Assembly (NCBI GenBank): GCA_024235735.1
Contig: JACKLU010000005.1
Span: forward strand, 1-64,000
Reading direction: 5' to 3'
From: Burkholderiales bacterium
Lineage (GTDB): Bacteria; Pseudomonadota; Gammaproteobacteria; Burkholderiales; Nitrosomonadaceae
Length of the DNA stretch: 64,000 bases
Position 1 is the first letter of the stretch. Every line of letters starts with the position of its first letter. The notes under the pieces were generated by a model. That model was not told where the DNA came from, did no database searches, and saw only the letters and a program-made list of their open reading frames with translations. The position numbers and the translations under genes were made by a program. Below are positions 18,871 to 25,896 of this stretch, one piece after another.

Positions 18871-19247
18871 AAACAAACCCTCAAAAAATACACAACAATT
18901 TATCGGATATCGCGTTGCGGGTATTGCTTTTTACCTTGCTCTGGGTGATTTTCAGCGGCGGGGGTCCGTCGTCCTGGACAATCGTCGCGCCCGCGACACT
19001 GCTTGCATTCATCGCCAGCATCGCACCGATTCCGCCGGGATTGCCGCGGGTGTTCATGGCCAACACGGTCAGCCTATTGCCGGGTACGTTAAGCGTTGAA
19101 TTAACCACTGAACTCAATCGGGATTTTCTGACAGTGCATGTACTGGACAGAAAGAAAGCTGTTACAACCGAACTTGAAACGGTCGAACAATGTGTGGCGC
19201 GGCTGTTTGGCGTACCTCCGCCAGTCGCCAGTCAACGACAGGAGTAA
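18867..19247 (+). CDS. MrpE/MnhE-like cation antiporter subunit
   Basis: A 126-residue small membrane protein, somewhat shorter than a normal MrpE (about 160). Two hydrophobic segments (LRVLLFTLLWVIFSG and TIVAPATLLAFIASIAP) are followed by the MrpE hallmark SLLPGTLSVEL and TVHVLD in the soluble tail. In Mrp complexes this subunit works with A-D, F and G to exchange Na+ for H+. Here only E and a possible F fragment are near, so it may serve the adjacent CPA2 antiporter or be a relic (inference). Its start overlaps the antiporter stop by four bases. Confidence 0.75.
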   Translation: MKTNPQKIHNNLSDIALRVLLFTLLWVIFSGGGPSSWTIVAPATLLAFIASIAPIPPGLPRVFMANTVSLLPGTLSVELTTELNRDFLTVHVLDRKKAVTTELETVEQCVARLFGVPPPVASQRQE

Positions 19248-19252
19248 CTGAA

Positions 19253-20239
19253 ATGAAAAGTATCCGTAACATTCTCTGTGTAACTTTTCCCTGGAAAAAT
19301 TGCCAGCCCGTTGTGGAGCGCGCCGTCGCGCTGGCGGAAAACAATCAGGCCAGCCTGACTGTCGTCAGCCTGATTGAACGTTTTGCAGCAGCAACTGAAA
19401 TGCTGGAAAGTGAAGCAACGCCGGCTGATCTGCAGGCCTTGGTCGTGCAGGGACATGAACAGCATCTGGCCGCGCTGATCGAGCCTTATCAAGATAGAAA
19501 GCCAATCCAGACCCAGGTGCTCACAGGCATTCCGTTTCTGGAAATTGTGCGCAAAGTGCTGCGCAGCGAATACGATCTGGTCATCAAACCAATCGAAGCG
19601 CATGACTGGCTGGATCGCCTGTTCAGCAGTGATGACATGCACCTGTTGCGCAAGTGCCCGTGTCCTGTCTGGCTAATCAAACCGGAAGCGCATAAAACCT
19701 GCCGGCGCATTCTGGCTGCGGTAGATGCGGGCGACGATTATCCTCAGGCGGAATTGCGGATCCGTTATGCCTTGAATCAGCAGGCTCTCGAAATGGCCGG
19801 CTCTCTCGCGCTGTCGGAATTTGCCGAGCTGCATATCGTGCACGTTTGGGATGCTGTGGGCGAGAGTCTCATGCGTACGCGCGCGCCTTTCATGAGCGGC
19901 GCGGATGACACAATCACTCAGTATGTTGAACAGGTGCGCAAGCGCCATCAACACAATCTGGATACATTGATACTCGAGATGACCCGTCGTCTGGGGCAGG
20001 ATGCCATCGATTATCTCAAGCCGCGAATACACCTGATTAAAGGTTCGGCACGCAAGGAGGTTCCCGCGCTATCCAGGCAGCTTGAAGCGGATCTGATCGT
20101 CATGGGCACGGTAGCCCGCACAGGCATACCCGGATTCATCATAGGCAATACCGCCGAGGCGATCCTCAATCAGATCGACTGTTCGGTACTGGCGATCAAG
20201 CCGCCCGGGTTTGTTACGCCTGTTACACTCGAGGTATAA
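19253..20239 (+). CDS. Tandem universal stress protein (UspA family)
   Basis: A 328-residue cytosolic protein with two Usp domains (about 1-150 and 155-325). The ATG at 19253 follows a CAGGAGTAACTGAA ribosome site; an earlier start would overlap the MrpE-like gene. The second domain has the nucleotide-binding signature VMGTVARTGIPGFIIGNTAE and the end CSVLAIKPPGF; in the first domain the equivalent G-loop is degenerate (FSSDDMHLLRKCPCPVWLIKP). Tandem Usps of this type often accompany cation antiporters and modulate their activity. It is part of the cation operon, 5 bp after the MrpE-like stop. Confidence 0.92.
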   Translation: MKSIRNILCVTFPWKNCQPVVERAVALAENNQASLTVVSLIERFAAATEMLESEATPADLQALVVQGHEQHLAALIEPYQDRKPIQTQVLTGIPFLEIVRKVLRSEYDLVIKPIEAHDWLDRLFSSDDMHLLRKCPCPVWLIKPEAHKTCRRILAAVDAGDDYPQAELRIRYALNQQALEMAGSLALSEFAELHIVHVWDAVGESLMRTRAPFMSGADDTITQYVEQVRKRHQHNLDTLILEMTRRLGQDAIDYLKPRIHLIKGSARKEVPALSRQLEADLIVMGTVARTGIPGFIIGNTAEAILNQIDCSVLAIKPPGFVTPVTLEV

Positions 20240-20251
20240 ATAGCAGTGCAG

Positions 20252-20353
20252 ATGCTTTATTTTGCACTGGCGCTGTTTCTGCTGCTCAATTTCTGCGCGG
20301 GAATATGGCGTGTATTGATCAGCATAGGTTTCATCGGGATAAATACGCACTGA
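20252..20353 (+). pseudogene. Probable truncated mrpF remnant
   Basis: A 33-codon frame starting MLYFALALFLLLNFCAGIWR, then stopping 13 codons later. The first 22 residues have the look of the first helix of MrpF/MnhF, which is followed by RxLRGP in the intact family; here the similarity breaks exactly after WRVL. It sits 12 bp after the Usp gene in the cation operon that already contains an MrpE-like subunit. Alternatively it is a genuine one-helix peptide. No downstream frame continues the MrpF sequence. Confidence 0.4.
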
Positions 20354-20368
20354 CGGAAATATCGCATC

Positions 20369-21250
20369 ATGCAAAAAACATTTGCCTGCACCATCATCAT
20401 CGCTGTATTGCTGCTGAGCAGCTGCAGCATGGTGCAACTGGGATACGACCGCGGGCCGCAACTTGCCTGGTGGTGGCTAGATAGCTATATCGATTTCAGT
20501 CGCGAGCAGAAACCACATGCAAAACAAGCCATTCGCCAGTGGTTTGACTGGCATCGCGGCACACAACTGCCGGAATACGCCGATTGGCTTGCTGCGGTGC
20601 GTAGCTTGATCAATGCCCCGGTGACGCCGGAACAGATTTGCCGCTGGTCTGATGAACTGCAAGACATCCTCGCACCTGCCTTCGATCACGCCGTGCATCT
20701 CGGCGCGCCGGTTGTTCTGAGTCTCGATGAATCGCAACGACGCCACCTTGAACAACGCTATACCAAAAGCAATGACAAGCTGCGCCGCGATTATCTGCAA
20801 CCGGATCCCAAAGACCGCCTGAATGCTGCGATAAAACGCTCGGTAAAACGCATCGAAAATCTTTACGGCAAAATCGACCAACAGCAGCGTGACCTGATTA
20901 TCGCCAGCATCACGGTTTCACCTTTCAGTCCCGAGGCTTGGCTGGCAGAGCGTCAACGCCGTCAACAGGTTACACTGACAACCCTGCAACAGCTCGCCGA
21001 CGCCTCCCTTCCGTCCGAACAGGTTGCTACCGTGCTGCGTGGACTGATAGAGCACACTCACCGCTCCGACAGTCCGGATTATCGCGCGTATCAAATCAAG
21101 CTGACCGAATATACCTGCGGCTTTATTGCCCGCATGCATAACACCACCACACCGACCCAGCGCCGGCACGCACACGACAAACTGAAAAGCTGGGAAAACG
21201 ATTTGCGCGTGCTTACGGGAGAAGACCGCGTTTATACGATATTGCAATAA
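20369..21250 (+). CDS. DUF6279-type lipoprotein
   Basis: A 293-residue predicted lipoprotein: the signal IIIAVLLLSSCSM has a lipobox cysteine at residue 19. The mature part begins QLGYDRGPQLAWWWLDSYIDF, the characteristic aromatic opening of DUF6279 proteins, and continues as a mostly helical, Arg/Gln-rich domain. Function is unknown; homologues are common in Gamma- and Betaproteobacteria as envelope lipoproteins. It follows the cation operon by 130 bp. A 235-bp inverted-repeat element lies just downstream. Confidence 0.75.
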   Translation: MQKTFACTIIIAVLLLSSCSMVQLGYDRGPQLAWWWLDSYIDFSREQKPHAKQAIRQWFDWHRGTQLPEYADWLAAVRSLINAPVTPEQICRWSDELQDILAPAFDHAVHLGAPVVLSLDESQRRHLEQRYTKSNDKLRRDYLQPDPKDRLNAAIKRSVKRIENLYGKIDQQQRDLIIASITVSPFSPEAWLAERQRRQQVTLTTLQQLADASLPSEQVATVLRGLIEHTHRSDSPDYRAYQIKLTEYTCGFIARMHNTTTPTQRRHAHDKLKSWENDLRVLTGEDRVYTILQ

Positions 21251-21311
21251 ATCGGGTCAGGCCTTCTCCACCGGCCATGGCGACGGAATCCGTTCGATAG
21301 GGAATTCCTGG

Positions 21312-21556
21312 TTAAACCTAAAAACCTCAATTGACTGTTACCCGGAATGGCTAACAGCATGAATAAGTCGAATAATCTGAACAATACCCGCTCACCCAAT
21401 TGGTGAGTCACACTATAGTATTTATAGCGCGCTGCTTTTTAATTCCAGCTGCGTTGCAATTCGTTGTAATAACGCGTTATTACGCCTCATCGCGCCTTGC
21501 CGGAAATAAAAATCAACGCGCTATAAATCCCATTCAACTGAGGTTTTTAGGTTAAA
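21312..21556 (+). mobile_element. Inverted-repeat miniature element, full copy 1
   Basis: The 235-bp core is 21317-21551. Terminal repeats are CCTAAAAACCTCAATTGA (left) and the imperfect reverse complement TCAACTGAGGTTTTTAGG (right); TTAAA lies immediately outside both ends (21312-21316 and 21552-21556), consistent with a 5-bp target duplication. Internal inverted repeats: CTCACC/GGTGAG (21391-21407), ATTTATAGCGCG/CGCGCTATAAAT (21420-21431 and 21517-21528) and an 18-bp perfect palindrome (21466-21483). There is no open reading frame, so it would need a transposase in trans. About 90% identical by eye to the copy at 49700-49934. Confidence 0.82.
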
Positions 21557-21624
21557 CCATTACACGATCACTCCGTTAATGTTCAGAGCCACATCATGAT
21601 TTTTAATTTCAAAGGTAATGAACA

Positions 21625-22797
21625 ATGAGCACAATAGCGACAGATCAGGTATTTATGGGCAGGCAAGTAACCGAAGAAGCACAACCAGACGAAATCCGGC
21701 GCCACTTAACAACGCACCGGATAGCCTATGATGGCCAGACTGGTCAGGTCTATAAAATCTGGTTACTCAATATCGTCATGAATATCTTTACGCTGGGTAT
21801 TTACAGTTTCTGGGGAAAGACGCGATTGCGTCAATATGTGGCGGGTGCATTCAAACTCAATAAAGACCGGTTTGAATACACCGGAACAGGAAAAGAGCTT
21901 TTCGTCGGATTTCTGAAAGGCATGCTTGTCTTTTTCGTGCTTTATCTGCCATTTATGGTGGCATCATTTATCGCGCCCGACGCAGTCTGGCCGCTGGTAT
22001 TTTTAATACCCTTCTTCTATGTACTTCCTGTCGCACTCTATTCCGCATGGCGCTACCGCATAAGCCGCATACAATGGCGGGGTGTCCGTTTCGAACTGGA
22101 TGGTTCAGTCATGAAATATGCCGGTATTTTTCTCTGGAGATGGCTGATCAACATTATATCACTTGGTATATTAATCCCTTATTCCGATATCCGGATATAT
22201 CAGTATATTGCGGATAACGCTTATTATGGAGATATCGCATTCCGCTTCGAAGGGCGCGGCAAGAATCTGATGGCCATACATCTGGCCACCTATTCAATCA
22301 TCATCGGTTTGTTCATTTTCGTTTTTTATGGTTTACAGCTGATGGCAGCATCCTTTGTTACCGCGCAAATGGCAATTGGACAACAAGACCTGTCATTTGA
22401 TGAAGCTTTGGTGATTTTTTTCAGTAATGCATCGTTTTTCGCTGCCCTGACCTGCATTATCGTTCCATTTATTCTACTGCCCATGATTCGATTGATTTAC
22501 AAAACGGCGCTTATTCATGAAATAACCAATCACTTGTATGCCGGTGAAATCGGCTTCAAAAGCACCATTACAACTTTTGCGCTGATAAAGCTCAAACTGG
22601 GCAATTTTTTAATTCTCATCCTGACGTTAGGTCTGGGTTTACCTGTTATCATGCAGCGTAACCTGCGCTTTTTTGCGCAGCATACGCAAGTCAAAGGTAA
22701 TCTGGAAACTTCCAGCATCAAACAAACCGCCAGCCGCAAACCTGCTGACGCTGAGGGCTTGCATGCTGTCATGGGGCTCGATTCAGGTTTTATTTAA
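21625..22797 (+). CDS. YjgN family (DUF898) membrane protein
   Basis: A 390-residue inner-membrane protein with about six hydrophobic segments. The DUF898 repeat signatures NIFTLGIYSFWGKTRLRQYV (about residue 52) and NIISLGILIPYSDIRIYQYI (about 175) are both present, each followed by a F(E/R)FxG(T/R)GK segment. YjgN proteins are often encoded with an M48 protease, as here. Function is uncertain. The gene lies between a full inverted-repeat element (ends 21551) and a solitary end of the same element in opposite orientation (22799-22820). Confidence 0.88.
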   Translation: MSTIATDQVFMGRQVTEEAQPDEIRRHLTTHRIAYDGQTGQVYKIWLLNIVMNIFTLGIYSFWGKTRLRQYVAGAFKLNKDRFEYTGTGKELFVGFLKGMLVFFVLYLPFMVASFIAPDAVWPLVFLIPFFYVLPVALYSAWRYRISRIQWRGVRFELDGSVMKYAGIFLWRWLINIISLGILIPYSDIRIYQYIADNAYYGDIAFRFEGRGKNLMAIHLATYSIIIGLFIFVFYGLQLMAASFVTAQMAIGQQDLSFDEALVIFFSNASFFAALTCIIVPFILLPMIRLIYKTALIHEITNHLYAGEIGFKSTITTFALIKLKLGNFLILILTLGLGLPVIMQRNLRFFAQHTQVKGNLETSSIKQTASRKPADAEGLHAVMGLDSGFI

Positions 22798-22798
22798 T

Positions 22799-22820
22799 CC
22801 TAAAAGCCTCAGTTGAATGG
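22799..22820 (-). mobile_element. Solitary end of the miniature element
   Basis: CCTAAAAGCCTCAGTTGAATGG equals the reverse complement of the right terminus of the 235-bp element (including four internal bases) with a single mismatch. TTAAT precedes it. It fills the 19-bp gap between the YjgN stop and the M48 protease, and its last bases contain the protease ATG. No other end is adjacent, so it is a truncated relic. Confidence 0.6.
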
Positions 22821-23932
22821 CATTGACTGCTTTCGAAGCCAGGTTTTTTGACGGTAAAACGGCAAGGCCGCATCAGGTCAGTGTCGAACTGCATGCCAGC
22901 CGTTTGCGCATCTCGATGTCTGGAGAATCGTGTTCAAGCGACTGGCTGTATAAAGAAATCGTAGTTTTGCAACAACCCATACCACCGCAGCCAGCCATGC
23001 TGACTTCCCGTAGAAACATGGCTATGCGGCTATATATCGAACCGGAAAACTGGTTTTCATTCAAAACAAAACTCCCTAAAACGGCGTTTCCGGCAATAAC
23101 GCTTTCTACGCGATGGAGATCCCTGGCGGGCTATGCCGGATTATCCGTAATTTTTGTGTTAGCGGCAGTTGCTGCAGGGCCCAGGCTGTTTGAACGCGCA
23201 AGCGAGCTCATTCCTCCCAGTACTGAAATACAGATTGGCAAAATGGCGCTTGATTCGTCAATCAACCATCCGGTATGTGCAGCGCCACAAGGAAAAGCGG
23301 CGCTGGATAAATTAGTGCTTATGCTGAAACAGGGGATAACGCGCGACATTCCCTTTAATGTGCGCGTTGTTTCTGCTGACGAAACACTTAACGCGCTGGC
23401 CGCACCAGGCGGGCACCTGATCATTTTCAGCGGCATTCTTAAAAAAGCTGATTCGGCAGAAGAAGTAGCTGGCGTACTGGCGCATGAAATGGCGCATCTC
23501 GAGATGAATCACCCGATGAAATCATTGATGCGCAATCTGGGCGTTACTTTAACGTTACACATGATGTTCGGCGATGCCGGTGTCCTGAGTAACACCGCCC
23601 ATTTTGCCGGAATGATTCATCAACTGCACTATAGCCGTGAAGACGAACTGGAAGCGGATAAAATTGGTTATGCGTTGCTTGAAAAAGCCAATATCGACCC
23701 ATCGGGGCTAACGCTTTTTTTCGAGCGTATTCAACAGGAAGAAACAAAAAGCACGGGTCATTCCTACTCCAATCGGTCTGATCTGGATGAATATTTTTCA
23801 ACGCATCCGCACACGGAACAGCGTATCAACACGCTAAAAAGCAATGCCACCACCTTAAAAAACTATCGACAAGCACTGGATGATTCCGAATGGCAAGCGC
23901 TTAAAGATATCTGCTCAGAACAGGCAGATTAA
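22817..23932 (+). CDS. M48-family zinc metallopeptidase
   Basis: A 371-residue protease. Residues 1-90 are a small beta domain (ARFFDGKTARPHQVSVELHA), then one hydrophobic helix (about 100-117, LAGYAGLSVIFVLAAVAAG). The catalytic domain carries zinc motif HEMAH (His223, Glu224, His227) and the third ligand Glu279 in EDELEADKIGY. Homologues with an N-terminal membrane segment face the periplasm or cytosol in envelope quality control. It is paired with YjgN upstream. The start codon lies in the solitary miniature-element end and has no clear ribosome site, yet the conserved beta domain starts within a few codons, so this start is probably right. Confidence 0.88.
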   Translation: MALTAFEARFFDGKTARPHQVSVELHASRLRISMSGESCSSDWLYKEIVVLQQPIPPQPAMLTSRRNMAMRLYIEPENWFSFKTKLPKTAFPAITLSTRWRSLAGYAGLSVIFVLAAVAAGPRLFERASELIPPSTEIQIGKMALDSSINHPVCAAPQGKAALDKLVLMLKQGITRDIPFNVRVVSADETLNALAAPGGHLIIFSGILKKADSAEEVAGVLAHEMAHLEMNHPMKSLMRNLGVTLTLHMMFGDAGVLSNTAHFAGMIHQLHYSREDELEADKIGYALLEKANIDPSGLTLFFERIQQEETKSTGHSYSNRSDLDEYFSTHPHTEQRINTLKSNATTLKNYRQALDDSEWQALKDICSEQAD

Positions 23933-24047
23933 TACGAATTCACCCGGCAATTTTTTTAGATTGCCATCCACAATCAGGCAGACACAGACAAAAACGATAG
24001 CACTTTATTGAGACAAAAAACTTGCATTTTAATATGCAATAACTATA

Positions 24048-24064
24048 ATAAGAATCATTCTTAT
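24048..24064. promoter_or_regulatory. Fur box upstream of hemP
   Basis: ATAAGAATCATTCTTAT is a perfect palindrome (8+1+8) that matches the core of the Fur consensus. It lies 22 bp before the hemP ATG, overlapping the promoter position, so iron-replete Fur would block transcription. The first gene is the haem-uptake regulator HemP and exbB-exbD-tonB-like follow, consistent with an iron regulon. Confidence 0.85.
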
Positions 24065-24085
24065 CTATATTTTAGGAAATTGGCT

Positions 24086-24280
24086 ATGCAACAGTCAGCT
24101 CAACTATCTACGTCTACGGTTCATTGCCTGGAGAACCGTCCGTCACTGGTATCTGATCAAAACGTTGTGCTGAGTAGTGATGCATTATTTACGCATCATG
24201 AAGTGGTGTTCATTATGCACCACGGCGAACGTTATTCACTGCGCCGTACGCGAAATGACAAATTGATTTTAACCAAGTAA
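24086..24280 (+). CDS. hemP: Hemin uptake protein HemP
   Basis: A 64-residue small cytosolic protein of the HemP/HmuP family. The C-terminal segment HHGERYSLRRTRNDKLILTK is the conserved core, with the RxTRxxKLILTK ending; the N-terminus is variable. A TTTAGGAAATTGGCT ribosome site precedes the ATG. HmuP-type proteins are co-activators needed for haem-uptake gene expression in Rhizobiales and Burkholderiales. The Fur box 22 bp upstream fits iron control. An ExbB-ExbD-TonB-like operon follows after 525 bp. Confidence 0.9.
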   Translation: MQQSAQLSTSTVHCLENRPSLVSDQNVVLSSDALFTHHEVVFIMHHGERYSLRRTRNDKLILTK

Positions 24281-24805
24281 ATTACTATTGATTTCCATGC
24301 CGTCGGTTTTACTCTCTTTTATCCGCGGCACGATTGCCAGCCAGCCTGTTCCTCCCCAGGCAAGCCAGCTGTTTTTTTCAGAACCCTTTTGCGCAATATA
24401 AGCCGAATCATATCGGCAATAGAATCGATTATTCTGCTGTCAAACCCAATCAGCAGTACTTGCCACTGCCGTTTCCGGCAGCCGAGATCCTCTCTCAAAT
24501 CCGCTGTTACTCCAGAAATCCAAAGTACCGGAGCTCTATCAGCTTCCGACAGATTCTAGCCTATATTATCCTTAAGCCTAAAAACCTCTGTTGATCGTTA
24601 TCCGTAATGACTAACGGTATGAATAAATAGAAACAACCCGAAAAATACCATTCAACTGAGGTTTTTAGACTAAAAAATCACCGAATATGGCAGTATAGTG
24701 ATTTTTCATCGGCGGTGATGGCGTCAGATGCGTTTTTTGAATTTCATGATTTTTAGCGTGAAATCAAACGGCAGTCTTTAATCTTTGCAAGCAGAAGAGA
24801 ATAAT
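24281..24805. other. Intergenic region hemP-exbB
   Basis: 525 bp without a supported gene. It contains a weak GCCTG/CAGGC hairpin followed by a T run (about 24340-24380) that could end hemP transcription, the 93-bp deletion derivative of the miniature element (24577-24669), and an ATTTCA/TGAAAT inverted repeat about 50 bp before exbB. Confidence 0.5.
24577..24669 (+). mobile_element. Internally deleted copy of the miniature element
   Basis: The first 70-odd bases match the left arm of the 235-bp element (CCTAAAAACCTC then TTGATCGTTATCCG and ATGAATAAATAGAA), after which the sequence jumps to the right terminus ATTCAACTGAGGTTTTTAG. About 140 internal bases are missing. The final base of the right repeat is A instead of G. 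Flanks are TTAAG and CTAAA, so no clean target duplication is left. Confidence 0.75.
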
Positions 24806-25480
24806 ATGAGCATTCCCAATCTGGAGTTATTTATGGAACATCTCAACCAAGCCTGGATCATGTTAAAACTGGGGGGGATCATTATCATCCCGCTATCGCT
24901 GCTCGGCATCATTGCACTGGCAATCATGCTTGAGAAAGCATTTGTTTATTGGCGATTCGCCCGTCTTTCACGGGATTTGTCCAATCTGATCGAGACCTAT
25001 GGATTCAAATGGGAGGATTTGGAGAAAATACTATCCGGTTTGGATAGACGTCATTATTACAAGCGTTTTTTTGAAGTGGTGATCGCCAACCGGAGCCAAC
25101 CATTCTGGTGGACCGAATCACGCGCAGCGGATGAAGCTCAATTAATTGAAGAATCGCTGGCGCGTAGACTCTGGGCGCTGGAAACCATCGTTACCGCTGC
25201 TCCGCTGCTGGGGCTGGTGGGCACCGTTATCGGTATGATGCGCGCCTTTCAGGTGATCGGCAGCGAGGGCATCGTTAATCCAACCGCTGTAACCGGCGGC
25301 GTGGCTGAAGCACTCATTGCTACGGTAATCGGATTAATTATCGCACTGATCGCCCTGTTTGGATTCAACTATTTTTCCCGCCTACAATCGCAAACCATGG
25401 ATGAAATGGAACGCTTGGGAACACGCCTGATTGATCACATCCGACTGGATCAAAAGGAAGAAATTCATGAAACTGCGTAA
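24806..25480 (+). CDS. exbB: ExbB/TolQ-type proton channel subunit
   Basis: A 224-residue inner-membrane protein that with ExbD forms the proton-driven motor energising TonB. The ATG at 24806 follows AGAGAATAAT; a TTG 21 bases upstream is in frame but less likely. Three hydrophobic segments occur: residues about 22-42, TIVTAAPLLGLVGTVIGMMRAF (about 130-150, the MotA/TolQ/ExbB signature) and TVIGLIIALIALFGFNYF (about 175-195). The gene overlaps exbD by 14 bases. Fur control from the hemP site is possible but an own promoter is more likely, given the 525-bp gap. Confidence 0.92.
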   Translation: MSIPNLELFMEHLNQAWIMLKLGGIIIIPLSLLGIIALAIMLEKAFVYWRFARLSRDLSNLIETYGFKWEDLEKILSGLDRRHYYKRFFEVVIANRSQPFWWTESRAADEAQLIEESLARRLWALETIVTAAPLLGLVGTVIGMMRAFQVIGSEGIVNPTAVTGGVAEALIATVIGLIIALIALFGFNYFSRLQSQTMDEMERLGTRLIDHIRLDQKEEIHETA

Positions 25481-25868
25481 ATCCAGAGCGCCACGTAAAG
25501 GATATATCCAGATCATACCGATGATTGATGTTATGTTTTTCCTGCTCGCGACCTTCATGCTGGCGTCTTTATCCATGCAGAAACTGGATTCGCTGCAAGT
25601 CAATCTGCCTGAAGGTCAGGCTGAAAAACTCAGTACTAAGCAACCAGTCACACTCACGCTGACCAAGGACAGCGAAATTTTCATCAACAAGGAACGTGTC
25701 ACGCTTGATACGCTGGCTGTTACGCTCAAGCCATTGTTGCAAGATACGCAGCAAAAGCTGATTGTTTCCGCTGACAGTGAAGCACCACAAGGTATTGTCG
25801 TCCAGGCGATGTTGCGTGCGCGAAATGCCGGAGTACAGCAGTTTCTGATCGCGGTAAAGCATAAGTAG
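25467..25868 (+). CDS. exbD: ExbD/TolR-type biopolymer transport protein
   Basis: A 133-residue protein with one transmembrane helix and a periplasmic domain. The N-terminal IQIIPMIDVMFFLLATFML holds the functional aspartate (Asp21) of ExbD/TolR, followed by the periplasmic segment with LSTKQPVTLTLTKDSEIFIN and a DSEAPQG turn. An AAAGGAAGAAATTC ribosome site inside the exbB end precedes the ATG. Together with ExbB it forms the stator that delivers proton-motive energy. It precedes the TonB-like gene by 28 bp. Confidence 0.92.
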   Translation: MKLRKSRAPRKGYIQIIPMIDVMFFLLATFMLASLSMQKLDSLQVNLPEGQAEKLSTKQPVTLTLTKDSEIFINKERVTLDTLAVTLKPLLQDTQQKLIVSADSEAPQGIVVQAMLRARNAGVQQFLIAVKHK

Positions 25869-25896
25869 ACATCAACCAGGGTTCTTGCAATCATTC

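Noticed and set aside
21317..21551. The element as a remnant of a full insertion sequence
   Set aside because: No frame in either direction resembles a transposase, and the two copies share exactly the same length, which suits a MITE better than random decay.
24670..24790. ATTTCA/TGAAAT inverted repeat before exbB as a Fur box
   Set aside because: It lacks the NATWAT core and has a 12-base spacer, so it does not fit Fur.
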